Source of the DNA: Apiosordaria backusii
Lineage: Eukaryota; Ascomycota; Sordariomycetes; Sordariales; Lasiosphaeriaceae
DNA: 64,000 nt
NCBI GenBank assembly: GCA_030549205.1
Contig: JAUKTV010000001.1
Span: 310,001 to 374,000 of the forward strand
Direction of reading: 5' to 3'
Shown here in pieces: positions 31,041 through 41,625 of the stretch. Below the pieces are notes generated by a model. The model made no database searches, was not told the origin of the DNA, and saw nothing but the letters and a program-made list of their open reading frames with translations. The translations under genes were made by a program, and so were the position numbers. Position 1 is the stretch's first letter; each line of letters begins with the position of its first letter.

Positions 31041-33897
31041 ATGGCCGAGGATAACTCACTCCAGAGCACGTGGAAGGCCGCTACCGATAGAGCTATAAAA
31101 GGCTTCGTGAGAATCCAAGCCATCCAGCCGATCCCCATGGACTGGGATGAGGCCTCCAACTTGGCTGCGACCGGTTTTATTGTTCACATCGACGAAACAA
31201 CGGCAACAGGGTAAGCCCTACAAGTCAGGAGATATTGCATTCACCAGCTGATGACTATACAGGTGGATTCTGACAAATCGTCATGTTACCGGCATTGGTC
31301 CTTTCGTTGGCCGCTGCCGATTTGAGAGCAAAGAGACCGTGGACATTACGCCCCGCTACATAGACCCTGTCCACGACTTCGGCATTGTGACTTTCAAGCT
31401 CGGTGATCTCAAGCACATGAAGCCTGTCTCTTTGGGTCTCAAGCCAAACCTTGCAAAGGTTGGCACCGAGATCAGAGTTTTCGGTAACGATGAGGACATG
31501 GGACTCGCTATCTTTTCCGGAATTATTAGCCGAATAGACGCCAATGCAACAGATTACGGCTGGATGACATACAACGACATCAATACAAACTACATTCAGT
31601 GCAACAGTGATGCCATTGGAGGCAGTTCTGGCAGTCCAGCTATCGACAGATACGGCAATCACAGAGTGTCTGCCACTGGGGCTTAGCGACTCCTGGGAAC
31701 GCACAGTCCGCAGTGCGTTTCCCGAGGCGACATCTATGCTAGCAGTAAGACAGGTTCTTCCTGAGCAATCTCCTTTAAAAGAGGGCGACATCCTCGTTAC
31801 GGTCAATGGCGACATTGTAATCCATCCCGCCCAGCTCGATGATATCTTTGATTCGAGCGTCGGCAAGACTGTGAAACTCCTCGTGCTTAGGAACGGAGCC
31901 GAAGTTGAGATTGAGGTCACAGTTGACGACCTACACAAGATGACTCCGGACCGCTATGTCACTTTTGCACACACAACCTTCCATGAGATGTCCTTGCAAC
32001 AATCGCGTCAGCATTACATGGCACCCAAAGGCGTGGTGATATCATCGAACGCCCACTCCGATATTTCACTCCCCGCGCTACTCGTCTCGCTCAACTTTAA
32101 GCCTACTCCTGATCTGAAGAGGCTTCTCGAGGTGGCCAAGACACTGTCAGCCAACGGACGCTATCAAATGACATATTATCATTTGGGCACTTATCCGCGC
32201 TGTATCTTGTCGACAATTTTTACAATGTCCTGTCTCTGGGACCCGAACATTCAGCTGACAGTACGAGACGACCGGACTGGGATGTGGAACACCCAAGTGG
32301 TTGGCCGTTGCCTCGCCAAGCACACCCCTAAACCCATAAGCACCTCCTTTCCGCCACTTGTGATTCGGGATTGCGGATGGAAAGCTGTGGAAAACTATGG
32401 CCGTAGTTTTGTCTCCGTTGAGTGTAATATGCAATATCACTTCAACGGCGAGACAAAACTTCAGAGATGCGGATTTGGAGTTGTGGTTGATGCTGACCTG
32501 GGCCTCGTTATTGTTTCACGAGATACTGTTCCACACGATTTCAGCCAAATTCATGTCACAGTTGCTGGCCGCGCCCGCATTGAAGCTAAGCACGTCCTCA
32601 GTCACAGTGAACACAACTACGCGTTTATACAGTACGACCCCACACTAGTCAGAGCTGAGGTATATAGCGGACCGTTGAGTACCTGTGGTGTCAACCGGGG
32701 TGATGAGGTCTACTTCGTCGGCTGTGAGGAAACTGTCGACCCCCTTATCGCGGTAAAAACGACCATCTCTGACATTTATCCGAATGAGTTGCCGGCTATG
32801 CATAGACCTGCGTATTGCGCAATCAACTTCGACTCAATTGCGGTCCAGGAAGCCAAGTCCGGACAGTGTCATTTTGGAATCCTGGTCAACAAGAAGGGCG
32901 AGATCGTAGCGCTTTGGCTGCGGTACCGACATGCAAAATCGAATAGAGAAGAACACATCAGCCGAGGCTTTTCCGTCGAAACCATCCAGCCCGTGCTATT
33001 AAAGATCCAGGCCGGTGATCGAGTCGGTCCCAGAATCCTCGGAGTTCAGTTTGAGGCCATTGACAAGAACCAAGCCAGTACTGCTGGCGTCCCAGACAAC
33101 TACATTCACGAACTGGAATCAAGCGGGTCAGAAATTCATCGTTTTCTTCGAGTTTTGTCGGCATTCGCAGGGGAGGGGTCGGAGGATCAAGAACCTGAGA
33201 TCAGTGCGCTGCAAGCAGGCGATATCGTACTCACCCTCGGAGGCAGGCCTGTGTTCAAATATTCCGACACGGACTGTATGCATTGGTCGGAGGAAATATT
33301 CCCAAAAACAACGCTTGTGCAGGACGGTGTCTGCAAAGTTATCAAGCTACGTACTTTCGCAACTGAGGATTTTGAACCTGGCCGTGTTGCTGTGTTTTCC
33401 GGTGCGGTTCTACAAGCACCACACCTCGCAGTCCGGCAACGACTCGCTGGCATGAAACTCCCCAGCAACCTATACATTTCCGCAATTGAGACCGCTGCTC
33501 CCTTTCTTATGTGTGGCGTTACGTCTAGCCGATTTGTAACCGCCATCGGCGACGAGCCTGTCCAGGATCTCGAGTCATTTCTCCAAGCTGCAGCTAGATT
33601 CAAAGAAGGGAAAGGTAAGTTTTCTCCTCTTACTGTATCCTTCTTATTACTTACTAATTACGGCATGATCCAGATTATGTTCTCACAACAGCTGATTTGG
33701 GCGCTGAACCGGCCGTGGCTTGCTTCAGATACTACCCATTTTATTTTCCCAATTATCAATTCTCAAGGCGAAAACTGCCCGCATCTTGTTCCATTGAGTG
33801 GCACAGTGTGGATACAAAAGGTCATGGAGAAGAGGAAGTAAATATAACTGGCACAGGTGGTGGACCTTCAGCCGATGCCCTCGAGCAAAGCCAGTGA
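31041..33897 (+). pseudogene. NMA111-like (HtrA family) PDZ serine protease, probably damaged
   Basis: The exons read: ATG 31041-31210; an intron 31211-31262 (GTAAGC...ACAG); a long exon to 33614; an intron 33615-33673 (GTAAGT, TTACTAATTAC branch, CCAG); and a last exon to TGA 33897. The trypsin-like triad is present: His in WILTNRHVTG, Asp in DPVHDFGI, Ser in GGSSGSPAI. PDZ-like segments follow (EGDILVTVNGD near 31785; ALQAGDIVLTLGG near 33210) and the duplicated inactive protease half typical of NMA111, a nuclear pro-apoptotic HtrA protease. Directly after GSPAIDRYGN, at about 31655-31685, the frame shifts and roughly 65 residues expected in the family are absent, including the end of the barrel and the FLPLDR-type segment. 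It is therefore likely non-functional or truncated, unless a sequencing error or unusual intron explains it. Confidence 0.75.
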
Positions 33898-34235
33898 CAT
33901 CCAACGTGGTTCGCCAGTTAACTCGATCTTAGATACGTAACAGGGAGCCGAGGGATCTTTTATAGAAGGGTTTCTCGGCACGGCTATCTTTGTGTTTTCA
34001 ACAAACCAAGCTTGGGTGTAAAAGCAACCTGCTAGCGGTTTCCTTTGTGCTTGTTTTATATTTTTCTCAATATCATGTGTTCTCTTTTTTCAAAATAAAA
34101 TGTCTCCTCTGCCCTGCTGCCCCTACAGTATGGTTGCCGCGGCCATCAGCGATGACATGGTGATTGCACAATTATCACCACGCCAATGATGCGATCGGGT
34201 GGGTAGGGTACACCCATTGCTTCCATGGCAGAAGA

Positions 34236-34330
34236 GCGCAAGGCAAGGAGCGTGTGTTGTGGTTGGGGCACAAGATTGCCTCCAGTAACAAATGGCTGCG
34301 ATATAATTCGTCGACGCATGAGTTCAGTGG
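34236..34330 (+). pseudogene. Est1-type protein C-terminal fragment
   Basis: The plus frame reads KERVLWLGHKIASSNKWLRY then NSSTHEFS, the same C-terminal motif as RKERILWFARRFA...YRWLLYESREF in the intact minus-strand Est1-type gene at 24236-26204. Only about 30 residues are recognisable and flanking sequence is in other frames. It is a decayed relative of a different subgroup, because its sequence is closer to the usual LGxxIAxxxKWLxYD form than to the intact copy. Confidence 0.6.
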
Positions 34331-34473
34331 CACTGCTTTTCATCGTGCCGCCAACCTCCGAAAGTTCCTGGCCCACCAGTCCCAGCCCTCAAGCGGCGAT
34401 GGCAGCAGCATCAGGAAGCTCTCCCATCTTAATGCTCTCAACCGGGGTCATCGGCGTCACCTTTGCCTTTGTC

Positions 34474-34656
34474 TCATACTCCGAGGCAACTGGCGGGTAG
34501 TTTGGTTGTGGAATTGACTGTTGTACCTTTTGACCGACGTACGATGCCCATCTTACTATACGGCAGTCCCTCGTAGAAGCTAACGACGAGACATTTGCCG
34601 GTCAGGTGGCGGGAGGGAAATCCTTGAGACGGACCGGCTACTGACTGCTTTGACAA
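34474..34656 (-). pseudogene. Alpha/beta-hydrolase exon fragment of an NLR
   Basis: The minus frame reads CLVVSFYEGLPYSKMGIVRR. The intact NLR has LAVSFFEGMQYGAMGIVRQS at the end of its third exon, where GTACGT is the splice donor. The fragment keeps the same GTACGTC donor in the same place (minus strand, near 34546). It is therefore a remnant of a lipase-NACHT type gene with its exon border preserved, without the rest of the gene. Confidence 0.6.
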
Positions 34657-34774
34657 CTAATCCCCCAAGGCTATGACATAGAAACACGAGGGGCCTCTGC
34701 TTGGCATCGTCCTATATTTCATCAGGGTGGGGGCATATTGCAATTTGGGAGTAGGGTGTAGTTTACCTTCCGCC

Positions 34775-35023
34775 TTAGGCTGAGCCATTGTAACAACTTT
34801 TGTGCGTGGTCGTCGAGTTTACGGTCTTCCCTTTGGCTCCCGACGCACCTTCTCGGTCCTCTTTGATGGCGAGATCCAGGTCAATCAGAAACGAAGGCCT
34901 GGAGGGGTTGTTCGTGTCCCCGTTAATCAAGGGGTTGTTGATGGAGATGTCTCTGTGGAGGATGCCAGCCTTGTGCAGGGACTCATGCCTAATCACCACG
35001 AAGGAGGTGGCCATGTGCCCCAA
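34775..35023 (-). pseudogene. FunK1-type protein kinase fragment
   Basis: The minus frame contains SLHKAGILHRDISINNPLI then FLIDLDLAIKEDREGASGAK. HRDISxNN with LIDxDLA in place of DFG, and the EREGASGAKGKTGT-type segment, are hallmarks of FunK1, a fungal kinase family expanded in multicellular fungi. Homology ends abruptly after GAKGKT. Neither the N-lobe nor the rest of the C-lobe is present, so this is a fragment. Confidence 0.75.
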
Positions 35024-35102
35024 GCATACTCTATTTCTTGAGGGAAATAGCTACTCCTAAGCGCCTGCAGCGCCTAAACTACGCGCTACGTAAGTCCCGA
35101 CC

Positions 35103-35318
35103 GTGGCTGCCTTGAAACGATTCCCACTACAGGAACACCAAGACGCGGTTCGCATCGCTATCAAGACCCTCAAAGGATATACTGGTATGCGCAATGTGGA
35201 CAAGGTTATGAGTGTTCTCGAGGAGGTCTGGCGGCTTATGAGTGCTGGAGAGTGGTTGGCCGTCTGGGACTGGCCGGAAGTCGCACGCAAGATGAACCTC
35301 GACTTCATTCCCGCGTAA
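35103..35318 (+). pseudogene. C-terminal fragment resembling fungal regulators
   Basis: The plus frame reads AVRIAIKTLKGYTGMRNVDK, VMSVLEEVWRLMSAGEWLAV, WDWPEVARKMNLDFIPA and ends at TAA 35318. The pattern of paired helices followed by L-VWDW and a short tail is like the C-terminus of many fungal-specific transcription factors (Zn2Cys6 class). No DNA-binding part is nearby. The assignment is tentative. Confidence 0.45.
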
Positions 35319-35695
35319 TATGGTCAGGTTGTCGTCCGACCAAGCTCCCTGGCGGCATCACAGTTATAAGCCCCACACTCCGTTAACTGCATCACTCCGC
35401 CGTCCACAGTCTTGTGAGGACTCTTGTTTCATTATCCTTCCGTATTTTAAAGCTATCACTACCGCTGCCGACAACTCGCACGACCCCCATGTTCGAGGAT
35501 CTCGTCAAGTTCGTTAGCACCAGCCGCAATAAAGGCAAAGATTAAGCGTCTACCTGAGCTCGAGACGCCTAACGAGAGCAACAAGGAGAGCAGCGAAGAC
35601 GGTTCTCTCCAAGCGGGGCGCCAACGCGCCAAGCCCAAGATGGCGATGAGGCAGATGCCCAGCCTACGCTACATAAGCACGCGACGGATACAGTA

Positions 35696-35745
35696 ACGTG
35701 CGTGATAAGCGAGCGGCGAATATAAGCGAGCGGCGAATTTTCCAC
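35696..35745 (+). repeat. Left terminal inverted repeat of the transposon
   Basis: It starts ACGTGCGTGATAAGCGAGCG after TA 35694-35695 and is the exact inverse of 37507-37556. Confidence 0.95.
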
Positions 35746-35793
35746 GCAACACAACTCCTTCACCTTTGACACTCAATTCTACCACAACAAGCC

Positions 35794-37467
35794 ATGGCTA
35801 ACCCCTCAAACGAAGCCCGTATTTTGCTAGCTCTCGAAGCAATCAAAAACAGCAAAAATCCCAATGTCCTTGCCACATCCAAACTATACAACGTTCCAGA
35901 AGCAACACTTCGCTACCGACGCGCCGGTCGGCCTTCACGACGCGATATGCCAGCCAACTCACGCAAGCTTACAGATTTGGAAGAGCAAGTGATTGTTCAA
36001 TATATAATTGAGCTTTGTGAGCGCGCATTTCACCCTCGGCTTTGTTATGTGGAAGATATGGCCAATCGATTGTTACGTGAACGCGACGCGCCCCCTGTCG
36101 GCAAACGCTGGGCTCACAACTTCATCAAGCGCCAGCCAGACCTTTGTACGCGTTTTACGCGTAAATACGACTACCAGAGGGCCAAATGCGAGGATCCAAA
36201 GGTTATTGGCGAGTGGTTTGCCCTTGTACGGAACGTCAAGGCCAAGTACGGCATCCTTGACGAAGATTCGTACAATTTCGACGAGACTGGCTTTATGATG
36301 GGCGTTATCATCCCCACCATGGTAGTTACTACCTCTGATGGCCGTGGCAGGGCCAAACAAGCCCAGCCTGGTAATCGTGAGTGGGCTACAGTTATTCAGG
36401 GAGTGAATGCTCAAGGCTGGGCCATCCCACCATTCATCATCTTAGCTGGGCAATATCACCTTGCCAACTGGTATCAAGAGTGCAACTTACCGGCCACCTG
36501 GTGCATCGCAACAACCGATAATGGATGGACTACCAATGAGAAAGGCATGGATTGGATTCGGCACTTCGATTTCCATACAACATCTCGTACAAAGGGCAAA
36601 TACCGGCTGTTGATCCTTGACGGCCACGATAGCCACCACTCCGAAGAGTTCGAGACCTACTGCCAGGAGCACAACATTATTACACTTTGTATGCCTCCCC
36701 ACTCCTCGCACCTACTTCAGCCACTAGATGTTGGTTGTTTTGCACCATTGAAGAAAGCGTACAGCCGCCAGATTGAGCAGTTGATGCGGATGAAAATCAC
36801 ACACATCAGCAAGTTAGAGTTTCTTTGTGGGTTTAGAGAAGCATTTTTTGCTTCAATTACAGAAAAGAACATCCAGGGTGGTTTTGCCGAGGCCGGCCTT
36901 GTTCCATACGACCCAGAGAGGGTGATATCTAAGCTGGATGTGCGCATTCGAACTCCAACACCCCCAAGCTCAAGGCCAGGCACAGCACTACCTTGGGTCT
37001 CCCAAACACCACACAACCCTCGAGAAGCAAGCTCCCAGTCAGAGCTTATCAAAACTCGGATATCTAACCACCAAGGCAGCTCTCCAACATCTATGTTAAC
37101 TGCTGTGGACCGGTTAGCTAACGGTACAATGGCTGTGATGCACGAGGTGGCTCTTCTCCGTGGAGAGGTCTCTTCGCTACGCAAGGCCAGTGAGGGGCTT
37201 AGTAAGAGACGGAGAGCCAAAAAAACACGTGTGCGGCTTGGAGGGTCACTTACTGTACAAGAGGCACAGGATATACTAGACCAGAAGGCTGTGGGTGAGC
37301 AGGTGGCCCAAGAAATACGACAAAGTGGTGGTGGTGCAACGGGGTCTCGTACGAAGATTCGGTGTTGTGGCGTGTGCGGCAAGCCCGGCCATAATGCACG
37401 CACGTGCAAGGAAGCTGCAGAATCGTCTGATTCATCTGTTTCTAATTCAGTTATTGTTATTTCCTAG
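35794..37467 (+). CDS. Pogo/Fot1-type transposase, 557 aa
   Basis: A single exon runs from ATG 35794 to TAG 37467. The N-terminal 120 residues form the tandem helix-turn-helix DNA-binding region (Psq-like, EARILLALEAI; then CENP-B-like, KLTDLEEQVIVQYI to WAHNFIKRQP). The DDE nuclease core has D163 (NFDETGF), D276 (LLILDGHDSHHS) and D312 (LQPLDVGCFAPLK). The 35-residue spacing of the last pair (DD35D) fits Fot1/pogo elements. The C-terminus holds a basic coiled-coil-like stretch and a CCHC zinc knuckle (C-x2-C-x4-H-x4-C, about 527-540). No stop or frame change is seen, so it may be active. Confidence 0.93.
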   Translation: MANPSNEARILLALEAIKNSKNPNVLATSKLYNVPEATLRYRRAGRPSRRDMPANSRKLTDLEEQVIVQYIIELCERAFHPRLCYVEDMANRLLRERDAPPVGKRWAHNFIKRQPDLCTRFTRKYDYQRAKCEDPKVIGEWFALVRNVKAKYGILDEDSYNFDETGFMMGVIIPTMVVTTSDGRGRAKQAQPGNREWATVIQGVNAQGWAIPPFIILAGQYHLANWYQECNLPATWCIATTDNGWTTNEKGMDWIRHFDFHTTSRTKGKYRLLILDGHDSHHSEEFETYCQEHNIITLCMPPHSSHLLQPLDVGCFAPLKKAYSRQIEQLMRMKITHISKLEFLCGFREAFFASITEKNIQGGFAEAGLVPYDPERVISKLDVRIRTPTPPSSRPGTALPWVSQTPHNPREASSQSELIKTRISNHQGSSPTSMLTAVDRLANGTMAVMHEVALLRGEVSSLRKASEGLSKRRRAKKTRVRLGGSLTVQEAQDILDQKAVGEQVAQEIRQSGGGATGSRTKIRCCGVCGKPGHNARTCKEAAESSDSSVSNSVIVIS

Positions 37468-37506
37468 TGTTGTGGTTGTGTAATTGAGGATGATTGTGGT
37501 GGGGTG

Positions 37507-37556
37507 GTGGAAAATTCGCCGCTCGCTTATATTCGCCGCTCGCTTATCACGCACGT
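37507..37556 (-). repeat. Right terminal inverted repeat of the transposon
   Basis: An exact inverse of 35696-35745, followed by TA 37557-37558. Confidence 0.95.
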
Positions 37557-37558
37557 TA

Positions 37559-38561
37559 TCGGCATTCGTAAATCACAGTGGGGACCGGAATGGCACAGAT
37601 TACACTGCCACTGGAGCAGTGGACGACTTGACTATCTTGAAAACATGTACACAATTGTTGCTAACTGCCATGTTGCGTGATATTGCTGTCGCCTTCATCC
37701 TCTGTTGCCGCAATCCCTGGCTCGCGGCCACTGGAGTAAATAAACTCCGTCAGATAGCTCTCCGTCGGCTGAACGGTGACCCGATTGCTGGCACTTTCCA
37801 GCCGGAGTGCGGACGGAAAAGCAACGCGCTGCCTCAGAGAGTTCCTGCTTATCCGTAAAGCAAGGCGTGAGAGTGAGTACAAGAGTAGGTAACCTAAACT
37901 GGATAGAACAAGAATCCTGTCTCAAACAAAAGTCAAGCTGACCATCGTAAACGTCCACATTTGAGTCGATTCTTAGCTTCCAGTGGCAGGCAGACAGACT
38001 CGGCCATCTTTTTGAGATCTCCGCAGTCTTTTTGTTTGCCTGCATAGCGCTGGATAGAGACGAGCTTTTGAACAAAGATTTTCTGGCGGTGACGCTTTTG
38101 CACAGAGATTTTCGATGGTGAGGTTCTTTAAGATTTGACGGTGGAACTCTTGAACAGGGATTTTTGCGGTGGAGCTCCTGAATAGGATCTTTACGGTGGA
38201 GATTTACGGGAGGCTCTTAAACAAGGATTTTGATAGTGGGATTCTTGCATCCGATTGGCTATCACGCCGTCAATCATACACTATAAAGATGTGTGTGCCA
38301 ACGCCGGGTGGTTGGATGTGGCTGCATCATTATTGTAAACTTATAGCCCTGCAGAATCACATGATTGGTCTGCCAAGACATTTTACCAAATTTGAATGCA
38401 TATCTGGCCGAGGGATGGTGTTCCCTAGCTCCTTGCCGGTACGTACTGCGGGTTGAGGTCTATCATTTTCGGGGTCGCGAGATGCTGGAACGGGAAGCTG
38501 GGAGTTCTGGGGTATGAGTATGGGACGGTAAGCGGGACAAATTTGGTCTCACCGCATGCTG
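37559..38561. other. Repeat-rich, no gene
   Basis: Between about 38055 and 38240 a degenerate unit of about 35 bp is repeated (variants of CGGTGGAACTCTTGAACAGG followed by GATTTTT). The rest has only short conflicting frames. Confidence 0.5.
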
Positions 38562-38603
38562 TGGCTAACTCGCTTGTCTGGCTAACTCGCTTATCACGAA
38601 CGT
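38562..38603 (-). repeat. Solo right end of a second pogo-like element
   Basis: GGCTAACTCGCTTGTCT then GGCTAACTCGCTTATCACGA and ACGT copies the architecture of the intact element's right repeat (two tandem 17-bp motifs, then CTCGCTTATCACG-ACGT) with a different motif sequence. It ends at TA 38604-38605. The sequence just outside (TACCATTAGAAGCCATTT) recurs at 62885-62902 without the element, which supports this as a true insertion border. The left end and transposase are not in the window. Confidence 0.55.
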
Positions 38604-38652
38604 TACCATTAGAAGCCATTTCTGTCATCTCAGCCTTAGAGTTCGATTGCGC

Positions 38653-38860
38653 TCATAAGTGGGGTTTGCCAAGGCAGAAGTGAAAGGTTGGATGTGGCTG
38701 ACAGGGTAGTCCCCACAATATTTGCATCGTTAACGTTAGCGCAAATTATGGCCACTGCAGCCACAGAATTGATCTGCCATGTAGCTTCCTCTGCCCTGCT
38801 TTTGCTTTCCTCGTCCGCTTTTGCTTTCCTCGTCCACTTTCGCTTCCCTCGTGGGACTTG
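38653..38860. repeat. Dispersed repeat, third copy
   Basis: AAGTGGGGTTTGCCAAGGCA and following bases match 27120-27165. AAGGTTGGATGTGGCTGACA followed by GGGTAGT is the inverse of 24168-24200. The pyrimidine-rich arm at 38789-38850 matches 26580-26640. This looks like one low-copy non-coding element family. Confidence 0.55.
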
Positions 38861-39052
38861 TTGGCGGAGGGAGACGCGCTTTTCCTTTGACGGCCGGAAG
38901 CTCACGATCTCGGCAATGGCGGCGGTAGTGCGAAGGGACCCTTCGGAGCTTTCGGTAGAAGAAGATACCGTGATGGCATCGTCGGCAACAAGCCGGGAAT
39001 CGAAAAACTCTCACAGATCAATGGATGTTACGGTCCCAGGGTGCCTCTGAGA

Positions 39053-39129
39053 GCCATGCTAGGGAGGCCGAGTGCTATGCTAGGGAGGCGAGAGCTATGC
39101 TAGGGTGCCCGAGTGCCATGCCAGGGAGA
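39053..39129. repeat. Tandem repeat, about 21-bp unit
   Basis: Four imperfect copies of GCTATGCTAGGGAGGCGAGA. Confidence 0.7.
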
Positions 39130-39390
39130 CTTTGGCGATGCCTCACCACCATGGCCCACTATCACCAACCTACTGTCCCACTGAGCCAATGGGACGAGCC
39201 AATAGGTCAGCTCGGATCAGCTCGGGGAAAAATAAGGCCGTCTCGACTCGGCTCGCTCGCTCATCTCACTACAATGGTCGGTTTCCCTAACCTCCACTTG
39301 CTCCTTTCCATGTGAGGTAGCCCTGACACTAGTGCCTGGTAGTCGCTCGGCAGCTACTGGTCTGTGATGCCGACACAAGGGCTGCAATTG

Positions 39391-39706
39391 AGAAGTCAAC
39401 GGCTACCGATGATTACCGAGGACTGGGAACCCGTGTGGCTACCGAAGATCACCACGCGGTGGGAGATTGAGAAGTCAACGGCTACCGATGATTACCGAGG
39501 ACTGGGAACCCGTGTGGCTACCGAAGATCACCACGCGGCGGGAGATTGAGAAGTCAACGGCTACCGATGATTACCGAGGACTGGGAACCCGTGTGGCTAC
39601 CGAAGATCACCACGCGGCGGGAGATTGAGAAGTCAACGGCTACCGATGATTACCGAGGACTGGGAACCCGTGTGGCTACCGAAGATCACCATGCGGCGGG
39701 AGACTC
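39391..39706. repeat. 79-bp minisatellite, four copies
   Basis: The unit beginning AGAAGTCAACGGCTACCGAT starts at 39391, 39470, 39549 and 39628 with almost no differences. A partial fifth copy (GGCTACCGATGATCACCA) follows. The period is 79 bp, not a multiple of three. Inside each unit GGCTACCGATGATTACC and GGCTACCGAAGATCACC are themselves an older internal duplication. Confidence 0.92.
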
Positions 39707-41625
39707 TATGGCTACCGATGATCACCAACAGAGGGGAAATCGCAAATGTCCGCAAGCTCGCAGGCGTACTCGCAGGATAGACGCGATGGTAAGGTTATCG
39801 TGATTGTTAGAGGTGCGGCGACCTTTTCGTGTTCTTGATACTTTCGTGAGATTGTTGCTTAAGCTGGCGGGCGCGGCGACCTTGGGCGGCAGCGACAGAT
39901 CTCGGGTCGGATCGAAAGGCACGGCGACTTTTCGATTGCCGGGGCGAATAGACTGCAGTACGGCGACTGAAGTTGTTTACAATGAGGTAAACGATGCTGT
40001 AGTCGCAGCTACCATTTAATACTCAACGTTGGGGTGGTACTGAAAAGTGTGGTCAAAGGTGATGAATTCGGAAGACCTTTGTGGCTTGCAAGCTTCCCAC
40101 TTAAGCAAGTGTGGGACCTACACCAAAAGTGGGGCAAGCGGGGCAAGTGAAAGACCCTGGCCTGAGCTTGCAAGCTGACAAAGGTGGAGCTCTGCAATTG
40201 AGTTTAGAGCTCCTTATCTAATCCGGGAATAGCTTTTGGTGATTATCGGTAGCCATAAGCGACCTCTCGCCGCAAAAGGAGTAAATCTCGCGTCTCTAGG
40301 TGATCTTTGGTAGCTAAATAGACAAGAGATCCCCATTCTGCCAGTTCTCGCCAATTTCGCGTTGTCAAGTTTTCCTTTCATTTCACAATACATCGCATTT
40401 CGTCTAACAACTCACAAGGACATGGCTATGCCAGGCTCGTTCGACTCCGAACCATCTAGGTCATCAACCTCACTTCCCCAGCCCGCGCTTCTATTAAACG
40501 TAACAGCCGGTCAGTCGACCAGCCCCTAAAAAATACTCAACCCTGCTTAATAAAAATAGAGCGACAAGTACAAGCGAACTTTGCAAAGCCTGCGTTAAGA
40601 CAAAGGCAAAGCCCCTCTCGACATCATAGGCGAATCATCCAACCCAGCTAATCCTTGCCGTCAATATGACTCAGCGATATTTGATGAAAACGAAGTTGAG
40701 GACAGTCATGTGTACAAAATCCCGTCAGATCCCTGAGAGCACGATCTTGAACTATGTACAGGTGGACGTCATCTGCCTCCAAAACTGGCTCCTAGCCAAC
40801 TGCACACATGAGCCAGTTTTGGCGCCTGGACTCCTTGCAAGGAATTCCATGCCAAACCGGGAGCTTGGCTTTGCAAGGCTACCTAGCAATACTGTAAGAA
40901 TCCGGAAGCGTGGTTTCATCCACAATCGCCTACAGACTTGTTGTGTATTACCATGGGAAGGAATTTGATCAGTGGATGTCTACGGCGGAGGTACAGCTAG
41001 GAGCGAAATCGGCGTCCGCTATGCACTCTTTTGAAGAGTTTGGGCACGGACCAGTTGTACTTTAGGAACTTCGAGTTACAATGGGGCGCCAAAAATGGCG
41101 GACATTTCGTCTAATTTGTAGCAGCTGACACTGCATCAGCAGGTAACATTAAGTAGCGCTAGGTAAATAGGGCGATCCAACGCATACGTGAGTTGTCACA
41201 CAGTGTAGTGGCTCGAGAAGTACAAACAGGTTTCACCCAAGTACGCGACTATTCCCAAAAAGCAGCTTATACAGTATCCTTTCCTTATTCCGAGATTCTC
41301 CTTTCGCCTCCCACAAATACATTGTTGTAGTATAAACCTTCGTGGCCACACTCTGGAGAAACACGCTTTCGACACACACTACAGTGGCGAAAGGTTGCCA
41401 ATCACGATGCTTCGAGTGTGTGCAGCTGGCGCTAGGGCCAACGCCATCGAACTTCCGACGTGCGGGGTAGCGGTTCGGGCATCACATACCTTAGCCCTGA
41501 GGGACAACAGCAACATTTTCGAGCTTCAACCCCCCGAATCCCATCCACCGACTACGACGATTTATGATGATCTTGTGGTTTGCCTGGGTCCTTCGCAACT
41601 CAATTAGTATCCTCCCGCAGTTATT
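39707..41625. other. Decayed transposon-like sequence and NLR upstream region
   Basis: At 40422 a short frame (MAMPGSFDSEPSRSSTSLPQ) is followed by AT-rich sequence full of TAA/TAG in otherwise coding-like frames (LLNKNRATSTSELCKACVKT, about 40540-40610; DENEVEDSHVYKIPSDP, about 40680-40735), as if a transposase gene had been mutated by RIP. At 40895-40954 a 60-bp segment recurs at 62831-62890. The last 300 bp before 41626 are probably the promoter of the NLR. Confidence 0.45.

Larger units (their letters stand above)
35696..37556 (+). mobile_element. Intact pogo/Fot1-type DNA transposon
   Basis: A 1861-bp element is bounded by perfect 50-bp terminal inverted repeats (35696-35745 and 37507-37556) and flanked on both sides by TA, the expected target-site duplication of Tc1/mariner elements. 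Each terminal repeat contains a 17-bp motif twice in tandem (ATAAGCGAGCGGCGAAT at 35706 and 35723). One uninterrupted transposase gene fills the element. The perfect terminal repeats and clean gene suggest a recent insertion, in contrast to the decayed sequence around it. Confidence 0.92.

Noticed and set aside
39391..39706. Possible CRISPR-like array
   Set aside because: The units are directly joined with no unique spacers, and the genome is eukaryotic. It is a minisatellite.
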